5,224 bases of DNA from CAZEPT01 sp964514225 (GCA_964514225.1 CAZEPT010000042.1:1-5224), one strand, 5' to 3'. Shown: positions 1 to 4,940, numbered from the stretch's first letter. The notes: generated by a model not told the origin, from the letters alone. Numbers and translations: made by a program.

Positions 1-193
1 CAGCAGGTAGTACATACTGTTGTAACTTTGGAATAGTTTTTGAGAGAAAGATGGTTTCTTCTTTGGCCTTTTCCCAAAAAGTTGATTTAAAATTGCCTCC
101 CAAATGAACAGGGTTAGCATAAGTTGGAGGAGTTGGACACGGAAATTCATCTTTAATCTTGAACGAAAGAGTGTGGGCGTTTACAGTATTCAT
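1..193 (-). CDS. Unrecognised hypothetical protein, N-terminal 64 residues (runs off the window)
   Basis: An open frame reads leftward from an ATG at 193-191 to the window edge without a stop. I do not recognise the protein. The visible part is soluble-looking and has no signal peptide or membrane segment. It has a Pro/Cys/Thr-rich stretch around residues 18-25 (FPCPTPPT), then FWEKAKEE near residue 42, and ends at QQYVLPA. It is a real gene rather than a chance frame because a good sigma70-type promoter (226-255) sits at the right distance upstream, just after the terminator of the ribosomal operon. No Shine-Dalgarno is visible: the leader before the ATG is almost pure A/T. A faint local likeness (YVLP) to the 207-residue protein at 4308-4931 is too short to show relationship. 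Function unknown. Confidence 0.6.
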   Translation of the reverse strand, partial: MNTVNAHTLSFKIKDEFPCPTPPTYANPVHLGGNFKSTFWEKAKEETIFLSKTIPKLQQYVLPA

Positions 194-225
194 GATATAT
201 ATAATTTTTAATTTTGTTTGTTCTA

Positions 226-255
226 AATTTAGCATACTTTATATAATTTTGTCAA
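226..255 (-). promoter_or_regulatory. Sigma70-type promoter with extended -10, for the gene at 1-193
   Basis: On the minus strand there is a perfect -35 TTGACA (255-250), an 18-nt spacer, and a -10 TAAATT (231-226) preceded by TGC, giving an extended -10. The predicted start lies about 25-30 nt before the ATG at 193. The -35 box is separated by only 3 bp from the terminator hairpin at 259-288, so the downstream gene is transcriptionally insulated from the ribosomal operon. Confidence 0.6.
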
Positions 256-258
256 ATA

Positions 259-288
259 TAAAAACCCCTCGTCTCTTAGGGGTTTTTA
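259..288 (-). terminator. Intrinsic terminator closing the ribosomal protein operon
   Basis: An 11-bp perfect stem (259-269 with 278-288), with four G-C pairs flanked by A/T pairs, encloses an 8-nt loop. On the minus strand the stem ends in GGGGTTTTTA, the usual rho-independent form. It is symmetric enough to act in both directions. It lies 55 bp beyond the rplE stop, so the operon appears to end here instead of continuing into rpsN as in the classical spc order. Confidence 0.8.
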
Positions 289-343
289 CTAGTATCCTAT
301 AACAAATAAATTTGTTCGGACACGCGAGATTCTTTTATTTCAT

Positions 344-883
344 TTAGTTCTTGAATGGAACGCCGATGTGTCGGAAGAAAGCAGTTGCTTCCTTTTTGTC
401 TTTAGCGGTCGTCACAATCGTGATACCGAGTCCGAAGACATCGCGGAGTTCTTCATCAGCTGTTTCCGGGAAGATTGTGTGTTCTTTGACAGGAATCGTG
501 ACGTTTCCGACAGCGTCTACCATCTTAGCATCGAGTCCGCGGAAGTCTTTTGTTCGTGGGAGCGCAATGTTAAGCAATTTTTCCAAAAAGTTATACATTG
601 TCTTTCCTCGAAGTGTGACCATCACACCAATCGGATCTCCTGTTCGAATTTTGAAACTCGCCACAGATTTTTTTGCTGCTTTGACTGATGGCTTTTGACC
701 AGTGATCCGTCCGAGTCGGTCAACGATAAAATCATTTTTTGTGCGGTCTTTTTTCATAAGTCCGCCAGTTCCAGTTGAGATGACGACTTTCATGATCTTT
801 GGTGCAGCCATAGTATTGGTGTAGCCAAATTCTCCTTTCAGTGCGTCAAATGAACCTTGTACTTTTTCTTTAACTGATATCAT
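344..883 (-). CDS. rplE: 50S ribosomal protein L5 (uL5)
   Basis: The product is L5, a 5S rRNA-binding protein of the large-subunit central protuberance that also contacts S13 and the P-site tRNA. It has 179 residues, the normal bacterial length. Recognisable family blocks are ITGQKP (60-65) followed by the basic AKKSVASFKIR (70-80), LRGKTMYNFL (91-100), ALPRTKDFRG (107-116), the KEHTIFPE turn (133-140) and GLGITIVTTA (151-160), then the end GVPFKN. The ATG at 883 lies 3 nt after the rplX stop and is preceded by AGAGTTA overlapping the end of rplX. It is the last gene of the cluster, about 55 bp before a terminator. In most bacteria rpsN, rpsH and rplF would follow; here they do not. Confidence 0.97.
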   Translation of the reverse strand: MISVKEKVQGSFDALKGEFGYTNTMAAPKIMKVVISTGTGGLMKKDRTKNDFIVDRLGRITGQKPSVKAAKKSVASFKIRTGDPIGVMVTLRGKTMYNFLEKLLNIALPRTKDFRGLDAKMVDAVGNVTIPVKEHTIFPETADEELRDVFGLGITIVTTAKDKKEATAFFRHIGVPFKN

Positions 884-886
884 ATA

Positions 887-1192
887 CTAACTCTTTTTCT
901 CTTTAGCGGGTGCTTTAGTAACGGCAACCTTCTTAACCGCTGGCTTTTTTGCTTTTGGCTTTGAAGCAGTCGCTTCCCCCTTTCGTGCAACATTTGATGC
1001 ATTCATAGGTAAACTGACTGTAATAGTCTGTCCTTTCTCGTCACGCTTTCGTGGCTTCATGTGTTTTTTGACTTGATTGAGGCCTTCAACGATGACTTTA
1101 TTTTCCTTTGGAAGTGATTTAACGATCTTACCTGTTTTTCCTTTGTCTTTCCCGGTTAAGATCACCACTTCGTCTCCTTTTTTTACATGCAT
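887..1192 (-). CDS. rplX: 50S ribosomal protein L24 (uL24) with a Lys/Ala-rich tail
   Basis: The product is L24, an early assembly protein of the 50S subunit that binds the 5' part of 23S rRNA. Residues 1-40 hold the KOW motif (GDEVVILTGKDKGKTGKI at 6-23, then KVIVEGLNQVKKH at 32-44). Homology to the family ends near SNVA (66-69). The remaining 32 residues are a low-complexity Lys/Ala/Pro tail (KPKAKKPAVKK and onward) in place of the usual C-terminal segment that includes the VGFRFEDGKKVR-type stretch. The total of 101 residues is close to normal only because the tail replaces the lost part. The ATG at 1192 follows the rplN stop by 13 nt, with no Shine-Dalgarno and no AGAGTTA motif. Confidence 0.95.
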   Translation of the reverse strand: MHVKKGDEVVILTGKDKGKTGKIVKSLPKENKVIVEGLNQVKKHMKPRKRDEKGQTITVSLPMNASNVARKGEATASKPKAKKPAVKKVAVTKAPAKEKKS

Positions 1193-1205
1193 AGTGATTT
1201 ATGTA

Positions 1206-1577
1206 TTAGAGCACTTCAGGTGCAAGAGAAATAATTTTTTGATAGCCACGTTCTTGAAGTTCTCGTGGAATCGGGCCAAAAACACGACCTGCCTTTGGTT
1301 CCATTTTACCTTTTTCTAAAATCACCACAGCATTGTCATCAAAGCGGATGTATGAACCATCTTTTCGTCTGAATGCTTTTCGTTGTCGGACGACAACTGC
1401 GCGGTGAATGTCTTTCTTTTTGACAGCTTTTCGTGGTTCTGCAATCTTTACTGAAATAACCACGAGGTCCCCTATTTCCGCATATCGCTTTTTTGAGCCA
1501 CCGAGGATTTTGAAAACTTTTCCAACTTTACCTCCGGCGTTGTCCGTAATCTTTACGAGTGTTTCTGTTTGTATCAT
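1206..1577 (-). CDS. rplN: 50S ribosomal protein L14 (uL14)
   Basis: The product is L14, which binds 23S rRNA at the subunit interface, forms an intersubunit bridge with 16S rRNA and contacts L19. It has 123 residues, standard length, and is the best conserved protein in the window. It opens MIQTETLVKITDNAGGK, carries the L14 signature across residues 60-86 (AVVV, then DGSYIRFDDNAVVI) and ends with FGPIPREL (100-107) and ISLAPEVL. The ATG at 1577 is 1 nt beyond the rpsQ stop. The AGAGTTA motif before it lies inside the last rpsQ codons and stop, so translational coupling with rpsQ is likely. Confidence 0.98.
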   Translation of the reverse strand: MIQTETLVKITDNAGGKVGKVFKILGGSKKRYAEIGDLVVISVKIAEPRKAVKKKDIHRAVVVRQRKAFRRKDGSYIRFDDNAVVILEKGKMEPKAGRVFGPIPRELQERGYQKIISLAPEVL

Positions 1578-1578
1578 A

Positions 1579-1818
1579 TTATATAACTCTGAATGTTTTA
1601 TCTTTTGATATCGGACGAGTCTCGACGATCTCCACGGTTTCTCCTAGTTTGTGTGCATTCGCTTCATCGTGTGCTTTATACCTTTTTGAAATGGTATAGT
1701 ACTTTTGATATTTTGGATGTTTGACATATCGGCTCACTTTGACCACGATTGTCTTGTCCATCTTATCTGAGACCACTACTCCACGAAGCACTTTTGGATT
1801 GTTTTTTTCTTCAGTCAT
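1579..1818 (-). CDS. rpsQ: 30S ribosomal protein S17 (uS17)
   Basis: The product is S17, a primary 16S rRNA-binding protein of the 30S body with an OB fold. It has 79 residues, slightly shorter than the usual 80-90. Family features are the N-terminal LRGVVVSDKMDKTIVVKV (11-28), the KYYTISKRYKAHDE loop (39-52) and a close match to the S17 signature at 59-71 (GETVEIVETRPIS, with Glu where Asp is usual). The frame is open upstream of residue 1, but an earlier ATG at 1869 would overlap rpmC by about 50 nt and add 17 residues unlike S17. The ATG at 1818, 1 nt after the rpmC stop, is therefore preferred. Confidence 0.96.
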   Translation of the reverse strand: MTEEKNNPKVLRGVVVSDKMDKTIVVKVSRYVKHPKYQKYYTISKRYKAHDEANAHKLGETVEIVETRPISKDKTFRVI

Positions 1819-1819
1819 A

Positions 1820-1984
1820 TTATTTTTTGTTTTGTGCTGTGAGTAATGAAGCGACCTTTTTTTTAGCAAGACGATATTCTTTCATGTTTTTCTCAGGGGT
1901 TCCAGGGAATGCAAAATTGAATTTGCGTACTACTTCACTTGCTTCGAAGAGTTCTTTGTTGTCTACGATTTTTGTTCTTTTCAT
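1820..1984 (-). CDS. rpmC: 50S ribosomal protein L29 (uL29)
   Basis: This small gene encodes 54 residues, beginning MKRTKIVDNKELFEASEVVR. L29 binds 23S rRNA near the exit of the peptide tunnel, beside L23, and forms part of the docking site for factors that meet the nascent chain. The sequence is divergent but keeps the family plan: two helices linked by a short turn, with RKFNFAFPGTPEK (20-32) corresponding to the LRFQ.ATGQL.NP region and EYRLAKKKVASLLT (36-49) to the RIR.VRR.IAR.LT helix. The first helix is short. Position between rplP and rpsQ, as in nearly all bacteria, settles the identity. The ATG at 1984 is 12 nt after the rplP stop and is preceded by AAAGAGTTA. The stop is at 1820-1822, 1 nt before the rpsQ start. 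Confidence 0.9.
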   Translation of the reverse strand: MKRTKIVDNKELFEASEVVRKFNFAFPGTPEKNMKEYRLAKKKVASLLTAQNKK

Positions 1985-1996
1985 ATCTATAACTCT

Positions 1997-2419
1997 TTAT
2001 GCTCGTTCGATTATTCTTGTTTTAAGAGGAAGTTTCGTACCAGCTTTTCGAAGCGCTTCGCGGGCTACCTCAGGGGTAACTCCATCAACTTCAAAAATTA
2101 TTCTTCCTGGGTGTACTTCAAAACAGTACCCTTCAAGATCTCCTTTACCCTTTCCCATCGGCACTTGAGCCGCTTTTTGAGTAAATGGTCGGTCAGGGAA
2201 AATACGGATCCATACACGTCCGACTTTCGTCAGATGGCGTTGCATCGCTTTTCGGGCTGCTTCGAGCTGATTTGAGGTGACGCGAGCTGCAGATTCAGAC
2301 TTGAGTCCGTGAGATCCGAAGACGAGCGTGATACCGCGAGTGTCAGGACGGATGTTTTTTGCTTCACCTTTTCGTCCGACTTGCCACTTTCTGTGTTTTA
2401 CTTTTTTTGGAACTAACAT
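1997..2419 (-). CDS. rplP: 50S ribosomal protein L16 (uL16)
   Basis: The product is L16, which lies near the A-site tRNA elbow and the peptidyl transferase centre and is incorporated late in 50S assembly. It has 140 residues, standard length. It starts MLVPKKVKHRKWQVGR and shows ITSNQLEAAR-like RVTSNQLEAARKAMQR (46-61), RIFPDRPFTQK (72-82), PMGKGKGDLEGY (87-98) and GRIIFEVDGV, followed by KLPLKTRII. In the conserved loop, Pro87 stands where E. coli has Arg81 (RMGKGKG), the residue hydroxylated in E. coli. The ATG at 2419 is 9 nt after rpsC and is preceded by AGAGTTA with a 3-nt gap. Confidence 0.97.
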   Translation of the reverse strand: MLVPKKVKHRKWQVGRKGEAKNIRPDTRGITLVFGSHGLKSESAARVTSNQLEAARKAMQRHLTKVGRVWIRIFPDRPFTQKAAQVPMGKGKGDLEGYCFEVHPGRIIFEVDGVTPEVAREALRKAGTKLPLKTRIIERA

Positions 2420-2428
2420 ATATAACTC

Positions 2429-3100
2429 TTATGCATTTTTATTAGCTTCTCCGAAAATTTCACCACGGTTGACCCATACTTTGATACCAAGTACGCCGTA
2501 TGGAAGATTAGCTCTTTCACGAGCGTAATCAATGTCTGCACGGAATGTTTGAAGAGAGAGTGATCCCTTCTTCAATTCTTCACTTCGTGAAATTTCAGCT
2601 CCACCGAGTCGACCGCCGATGTAGATTTTTACTCCTTTAACACCTCGAACTGCCATGACTTTATCTATAGTCTGTTTCATGACACGTCGGTATGGCATTT
2701 TCTTTTCAAGTGCTTCAACGATTCCGAGTGCAACGATTTTCGCGTCTGCATCAGGGTTTTGCACTTCAACGATGTCGATTTTGACGTCATCTGCAAAAGA
2801 GAGCTTGTTCTTCTTTGCAAATTTAAGGATATCAGCTTTAAGTTTGATTGATCCTTCGCCTGAGCGACCAATGAGCATTCCAGGACGTGATGTTCTGATG
2901 ATGATCTTTGTTGATTTTTGGTTTCTTTCGAATTCGATTCCTGAGATGTAATATGTTCTCAATTTTTTCTCGAGATACTGACGGAGGAGGATATCTGATT
3001 TGAGGAGTTCTGCGTATTTCTTACTATCAGTAATCCAGCGTGATCTCCAGTCTCGAAGCACCACAAGACGGTGGGCATATGGGTGAACAACTTTTGACAT
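2429..3100 (-). CDS. rpsC: 30S ribosomal protein S3 (uS3)
   Basis: The product is S3, which lines the mRNA entry tunnel of the 30S head and, with S4 and S5, helps unwind mRNA structure. It has 223 residues, normal length. The N-terminal block has HPYAHRLVVLRDWRSRW (6-22). A type 2 KH domain follows, with the loop IGRSGEG (77-83). The basic helix YRRVMKQTIDKVM (137-149) keeps the Arg-Arg and Lys linked to helicase activity in E. coli S3 (here R138, R139, K142). GGRLGGAEISRSE (162-174) and LQTFRADIDYA (183-193) complete the C-terminal domain. Gln184 replaces a commonly conserved His in the LHTLRADIDY block. The start is 3 nt after the rplV stop. Confidence 0.98.
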   Translation of the reverse strand: MSKVVHPYAHRLVVLRDWRSRWITDSKKYAELLKSDILLRQYLEKKLRTYYISGIEFERNQKSTKIIIRTSRPGMLIGRSGEGSIKLKADILKFAKKNKLSFADDVKIDIVEVQNPDADAKIVALGIVEALEKKMPYRRVMKQTIDKVMAVRGVKGVKIYIGGRLGGAEISRSEELKKGSLSLQTFRADIDYARERANLPYGVLGIKVWVNRGEIFGEANKNA

Positions 3101-3103
3101 AGA

Positions 3104-3457
3104 TTATTTCTTCTTCCCCTTCTTTTCAGCTGATTTTTGTTCAAGCGTGAGGGTGACATTACTCGTTCGGAGGTTGATCCGTGATGCTCGTCCGAATGCA
3201 CGTGGCATAGACCTTTTCATAACGACTCCTTTATCGACAGTGACATTTTTAATAACAAGGTTCTCTTCTGTTGCGCCAGTCTGGAGAACAGCATTTGCAA
3301 CAGCTGAGTTAAGTAGCTTTTTGATTGGAGCTGATGCTCGCTTTACCAAGTACGTGAGCTGTGTGTCAGCATCGGCAACACTCTTCCCTTTGATGAGTGA
3401 AGCGACGAGACGCACTTTTCGAGGTGATTGGTTATAATTTGGTAGACTTGCTTTCAT
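3104..3457 (-). CDS. rplV: 50S ribosomal protein L22 (uL22)
   Basis: The product is L22, whose globular part binds 23S rRNA on the outside of the subunit and whose long beta hairpin reaches into the polypeptide exit tunnel. It has 117 residues, normal length. The family N-terminus YNQSPRKVRLVASLIKGKSV (8-27) is clear, followed by AIKKLLNSAVANA-like helix residues 44-56. The hairpin with MPRAFGRASRINLRTSNVTL (84-103) corresponds to the PRAKGRADRI.KRTSHI.. block. The last 10 residues are Lys-rich. Macrolide-type contacts would lie near the hairpin tip, but nothing unusual is seen there. The ATG at 3457 is 3 nt after the rpsS stop. Confidence 0.97.
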   Translation of the reverse strand: MKASLPNYNQSPRKVRLVASLIKGKSVADADTQLTYLVKRASAPIKKLLNSAVANAVLQTGATEENLVIKNVTVDKGVVMKRSMPRAFGRASRINLRTSNVTLTLEQKSAEKKGKKK

Positions 3458-3460
3458 ATA

Positions 3461-3817
3461 TTATTTCTTCTTCGGAGCTGCTTTTGTGTCAGCTGAAGAT
3501 TTGGCTGCTTTCGCTGCCGCTATTTCTGTTTCTTTTTTCTTTGCGTCAAGTTCTTTCTGCATCTTACCTCCGTGTCTGATGAATTTACGAGTACTTGAGA
3601 ATTCTCCCAAACGGTGTCCTACCATATCTTCAGTTACAATAACTTCAATATGTTGTCGTCCGTTGTGTACACCAAATGTAAAACCAATCATTTCAGGACT
3701 TATCTGAGATGCGCGTGACCAAGTTTTGATCATCGGGGTTTTGAGGGCTTCTTTGCCTTCAATCTTTTTCAAGAGCCGTTCATCAATGTATGGACCTTTT
3801 TTTAGTGATCGTGTCAT
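3461..3817 (-). CDS. rpsS: 30S ribosomal protein S19 (uS19) with a C-terminal extension
   Basis: The product is S19, which pairs with S13 in the 30S head and forms a bridge to the large subunit. The core (residues 1-88) is typical: MTRSLKKGPYIDERLLKKIE, KTWSRAS (31-37), PEMIGFTFGVHNGRQH (41-56) and VTEDMVGHRLGEFSSTRKF (61-79). Usual bacterial S19 is about 90 residues; this one has 118, the extra part being a Lys/Ala/Glu tail with an AAAKAAK run. It is the first gene of the cluster. rplB, which normally precedes it, is absent. The ATG at 3817 has no Shine-Dalgarno; the sequence just before it is ACGTTAAAGA. Confidence 0.97.
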   Translation of the reverse strand: MTRSLKKGPYIDERLLKKIEGKEALKTPMIKTWSRASQISPEMIGFTFGVHNGRQHIEVIVTEDMVGHRLGEFSSTRKFIRHGGKMQKELDAKKKETEIAAAKAAKSSADTKAAPKKK

Positions 3818-3839
3818 TCTTTAACGTTTGTTTACTACT

Positions 3840-3859
3840 AAAAACACTACGGCGTAGTG
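3840..3859 (-). terminator. Terminator-like hairpin in the rpsS leader (possible attenuator)
   Basis: CACTAC (3845-3850) pairs with GTAGTG (3854-3859) around a 3-nt loop; a G-U pair can extend the stem. On the minus strand the hairpin is followed at once by TTTTT (3844-3840). It lies only 22 nt upstream of the rpsS ATG. With no minus-strand gene directly upstream to terminate, it may act on transcripts entering the operon, or may be a leftover terminator of a lost gene. The stem is short, so activity is uncertain. Confidence 0.45.
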
Positions 3860-3879
3860 CGGTTTATTAAAAATCTCAC

Positions 3880-3907
3880 ATATTAAGCGGTTACAGTAAT
3901 GGTGCAA
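3880..3907 (-). promoter_or_regulatory. Candidate promoter for the rpsS-rplE operon
   Basis: On the minus strand, TTGCAC (3907-3902), a 16-nt spacer and TAATAT (3885-3880) form a moderate sigma70-like match. It would give a leader of about 55 nt that contains the hairpin at 3840-3859. No better candidate is evident between 3818 and 4089, and the terminator at 4250-4283 argues against read-through from the right. The -10 matches only 4 of 6 consensus positions, so this is tentative. Confidence 0.35.
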
Positions 3908-4034
3908 GACGCTAGAGACGAAAATATGTTGCAAATAAAGAGTTATTCTTTAATCTGCGGGGAATCTACATGAGAATGAAATAAAAGAGCTCATTACTGA
4001 GCTACTGGAAACAATATAACAAAAAGGAGTAGAA

Positions 4035-4106
4035 ATGTCAAAGCCATATTCTTTTTTACCTTGGATGCAAAAAAAACAAAAAACATCAAGACACACTGAA
4101 CTCTAG
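4035..4106 (+). CDS. Short 23-residue ORF, possibly the remnant of a larger gene
   Basis: This is the only plus-strand frame in the window with a textbook Shine-Dalgarno: AAGGAG at 4024-4029, 5 nt before the ATG at 4035. It encodes MSKPYSFLPWMQ followed by a Lys/Gln/Arg-rich end and stops at TAG 4104-4106. Its last five codons and stop lie in the left arm of the 129-nt hairpin, so a longer gene may have been cut by insertion of that element. The opening (PYS.LPWM) vaguely recalls the starts of some transposase or helix-turn-helix proteins, but it is far too short to assign. It may equally be a small peptide gene or chance. No convincing plus-strand promoter was found. Confidence 0.3.
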   Translation: MSKPYSFLPWMQKKQKTSRHTEL

Positions 4107-4218
4107 ACGCTGCCGCACGAGAAATACAGCTAAAAAAAGGAAAAACTCACTTCGTTCAGACAGCTTCCTTTTTAACACCTGTATTTCTCGTGCGGTTACA
4201 GCGTGAGTTCAGAGTGTC
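4090..4218. repeat. 129-nt imperfect inverted repeat (long hairpin or MITE-like element)
   Basis: The arms 4090-4129 and 4179-4218 can pair over about 35 bp. From outside in: GACAC with GTGTC, CTGAACTC (4096-4103) with GAGTTCAG (4205-4212), CGCTG (4108-4112) with CAGCG (4199-4203), and a perfect 17-bp block CCGCACGAGAAATACAG (4113-4129) with 4179-4195. Inside the arms, AAAAAGGAA (4134-4142) pairs with TTCCTTTTT (4165-4173) around a 22-nt loop. This is far longer than a terminator. It could be a small non-autonomous mobile element, a repeated intergenic palindrome, or a structured RNA. No flanking target duplication is evident. Confidence 0.7.
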
Positions 4219-4249
4219 GAAAAAAGTGCTGAGTCGAAAAAGATCATAC

Positions 4250-4283
4250 AAAAAGAGTCTAAGAACCAAAAGGTCTTAGACTC
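4250..4283 (-). terminator. Intrinsic terminator of the 207-residue gene
   Basis: GAGTCTAAGA (4255-4264) pairs perfectly with TCTTAGACTC (4274-4283). CC (4266-4267) with GG (4272-4273) extends the stem past a bulged A and leaves an AAAA loop. On the minus strand the stem is followed by TTTTTG (4254-4249). It lies 24 nt beyond the stop codon at 4308, as expected for rho-independent termination of the minus-strand gene. Confidence 0.8.
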
Positions 4284-4307
4284 AAGTAATTTAAGGCTTC
4301 AGAGTTC

Positions 4308-4931
4308 CTAAGAACCTGTAGCGAAATACAGAAACACGCAGTCCCTGCCCCAGTCAACGTTGCCAAACGAGTGGGCAATGAGGTACCACTCATCGCCACC
4401 CCAGCGCACGTGGAACGCGATCACATTGTCTCCCACACGAACATGGATGATATACACTTTGTCTTTTCTTAATTCATAGTTGAGCAGTTCTTTGCCCAAT
4501 TCTGGCTTAATAATCAGACAGTAGAGTATTGCCCAAAAGGTATCTTCATCTACTGATGCAGAACCATTTGCTTTTTGGATTGCCGTATCGTTCATGTTTT
4601 TAGGCAGAACATATTCTTTGGGAGAATTCATACTGCTTGGAACAGTCAAGGTTTTCCCTTGAGCAGGAGTCCACATCCAGCTTTTGAAATTATCTCCAAA
4701 ATACTGGGGTATCAAAGATTTGTTCCTGTGTTGAAAAACTTCTCCAACAGTGAATGTTTCCTCTGGTAGCGTAATTCCAAAAAATTCTTTCCGTTTCCTG
4801 GGATTCATATTAATGAACATCTCCAGTTCTTGTATGGAAATTTTATTGTTTCTGATCTTTTGAAGGAGATCAACCTGTAACCCAGCTAACTTATAGTCAG
4901 GAGTAGTTACGTCGAGTTTGTTGTTACTCAT
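4308..4931 (-). CDS. Hypothetical protein of 207 residues, duplicated locally
   Basis: I cannot assign a function. The protein is soluble-looking with no signal peptide or membrane helix. Residues about 20-52 form a charged helical region (VDLLQKIRNNKISIQELEMF, then NPRKRKEFFG). A central part has SWMW (84-87) and YVLPKNMNDTAI (107-118). The C-terminus (about 158-204) is beta-rich and aromatic: VYIIHVRVGDNVIAFHVRW, then EWYLIAHS and DWGRDCVFLYF. From memory, this ending resembles a much-duplicated hypothetical family of Parcubacteria whose members often end in VFSRNS; that is unverified. A strong promoter and a 95-nt structured leader precede it, a terminator follows, and a related 3' end lies at 5081-5224. 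No Shine-Dalgarno is seen before the ATG. Confidence 0.8.
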   Translation of the reverse strand: MSNNKLDVTTPDYKLAGLQVDLLQKIRNNKISIQELEMFINMNPRKRKEFFGITLPEETFTVGEVFQHRNKSLIPQYFGDNFKSWMWTPAQGKTLTVPSSMNSPKEYVLPKNMNDTAIQKANGSASVDEDTFWAILYCLIIKPELGKELLNYELRKDKVYIIHVRVGDNVIAFHVRWGGDEWYLIAHSFGNVDWGRDCVFLYFATGS

Positions 4932-4940
4932 TTTGTTTTA

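Larger units (their letters stand above)
3818..4307. other. Gene-poor 490-bp interval between rpsS and the 207-residue gene
   Basis: No frame of useful length is conserved-looking on either strand. The interval holds a terminator-like hairpin (3840-3859), a candidate promoter for rpsS (3880-3907), a short plus-strand ORF with a Shine-Dalgarno (4035-4106), a 129-nt hairpin element (4090-4218) and a terminator (4250-4283). A 10-nt direct repeat, GCGGTTACAG, occurs at 3887-3896 and 4192-4201, and AGACGCT at 3907-3913 and 4105-4111, so pieces of the hairpin arms are echoed upstream. A 21-codon open stretch at 3954-4016, ending TAA at 4017-4019, has protein-like content but no start codon. These traits suggest debris of an insertion, which is an inference. 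Confidence 0.5.

Noticed and set aside
301..316. Palindrome AACAAATAAATTTGTT just after rplE.
   Set aside because: A 2-nt loop and pure A/T stem make a hairpin unlikely. It was not promoted to a site, as A/T-rich DNA yields such dyads by chance.
1819..1869. A longer start for rpsQ at 1869.
   Set aside because: It would overlap rpmC extensively, and the extra residues do not resemble S17.
2677..3201. Alternate minus-strand frames at 2677-2871 and 2959-3201.
   Set aside because: They overlap rpsC and rplV in another frame and have no family resemblance.
351..3707. Many plus-strand open frames of 60-139 codons lying opposite the ribosomal genes (for example 351-698, 1749-2168, 2655-2951, 3147-3437).
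   Set aside because: They are antisense shadows of well-identified ribosomal genes, lack ribosome binding sites and look like reverse complements of basic proteins (Ser/Phe/Leu-rich).
4121..4129. GAAATACAG in the hairpin arm also occurs in the 3' ends of both paralogues (4323-4331 and 5174-5182).
   Set aside because: Nine bases is too short to claim homology, and in the paralogues it encodes the conserved LYF residues. It is noted as probable coincidence.
3818..4307. Possible CRISPR array, tRNA or integron attC site in the gap.
   Set aside because: There are no regularly spaced repeats, no cloverleaf with a TTC-type arm, and no attC core ends on the large hairpin.
4575..4769. A 64-codon plus-strand frame.
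   Set aside because: It is antisense to the 207-residue gene, which has its own promoter and terminator.
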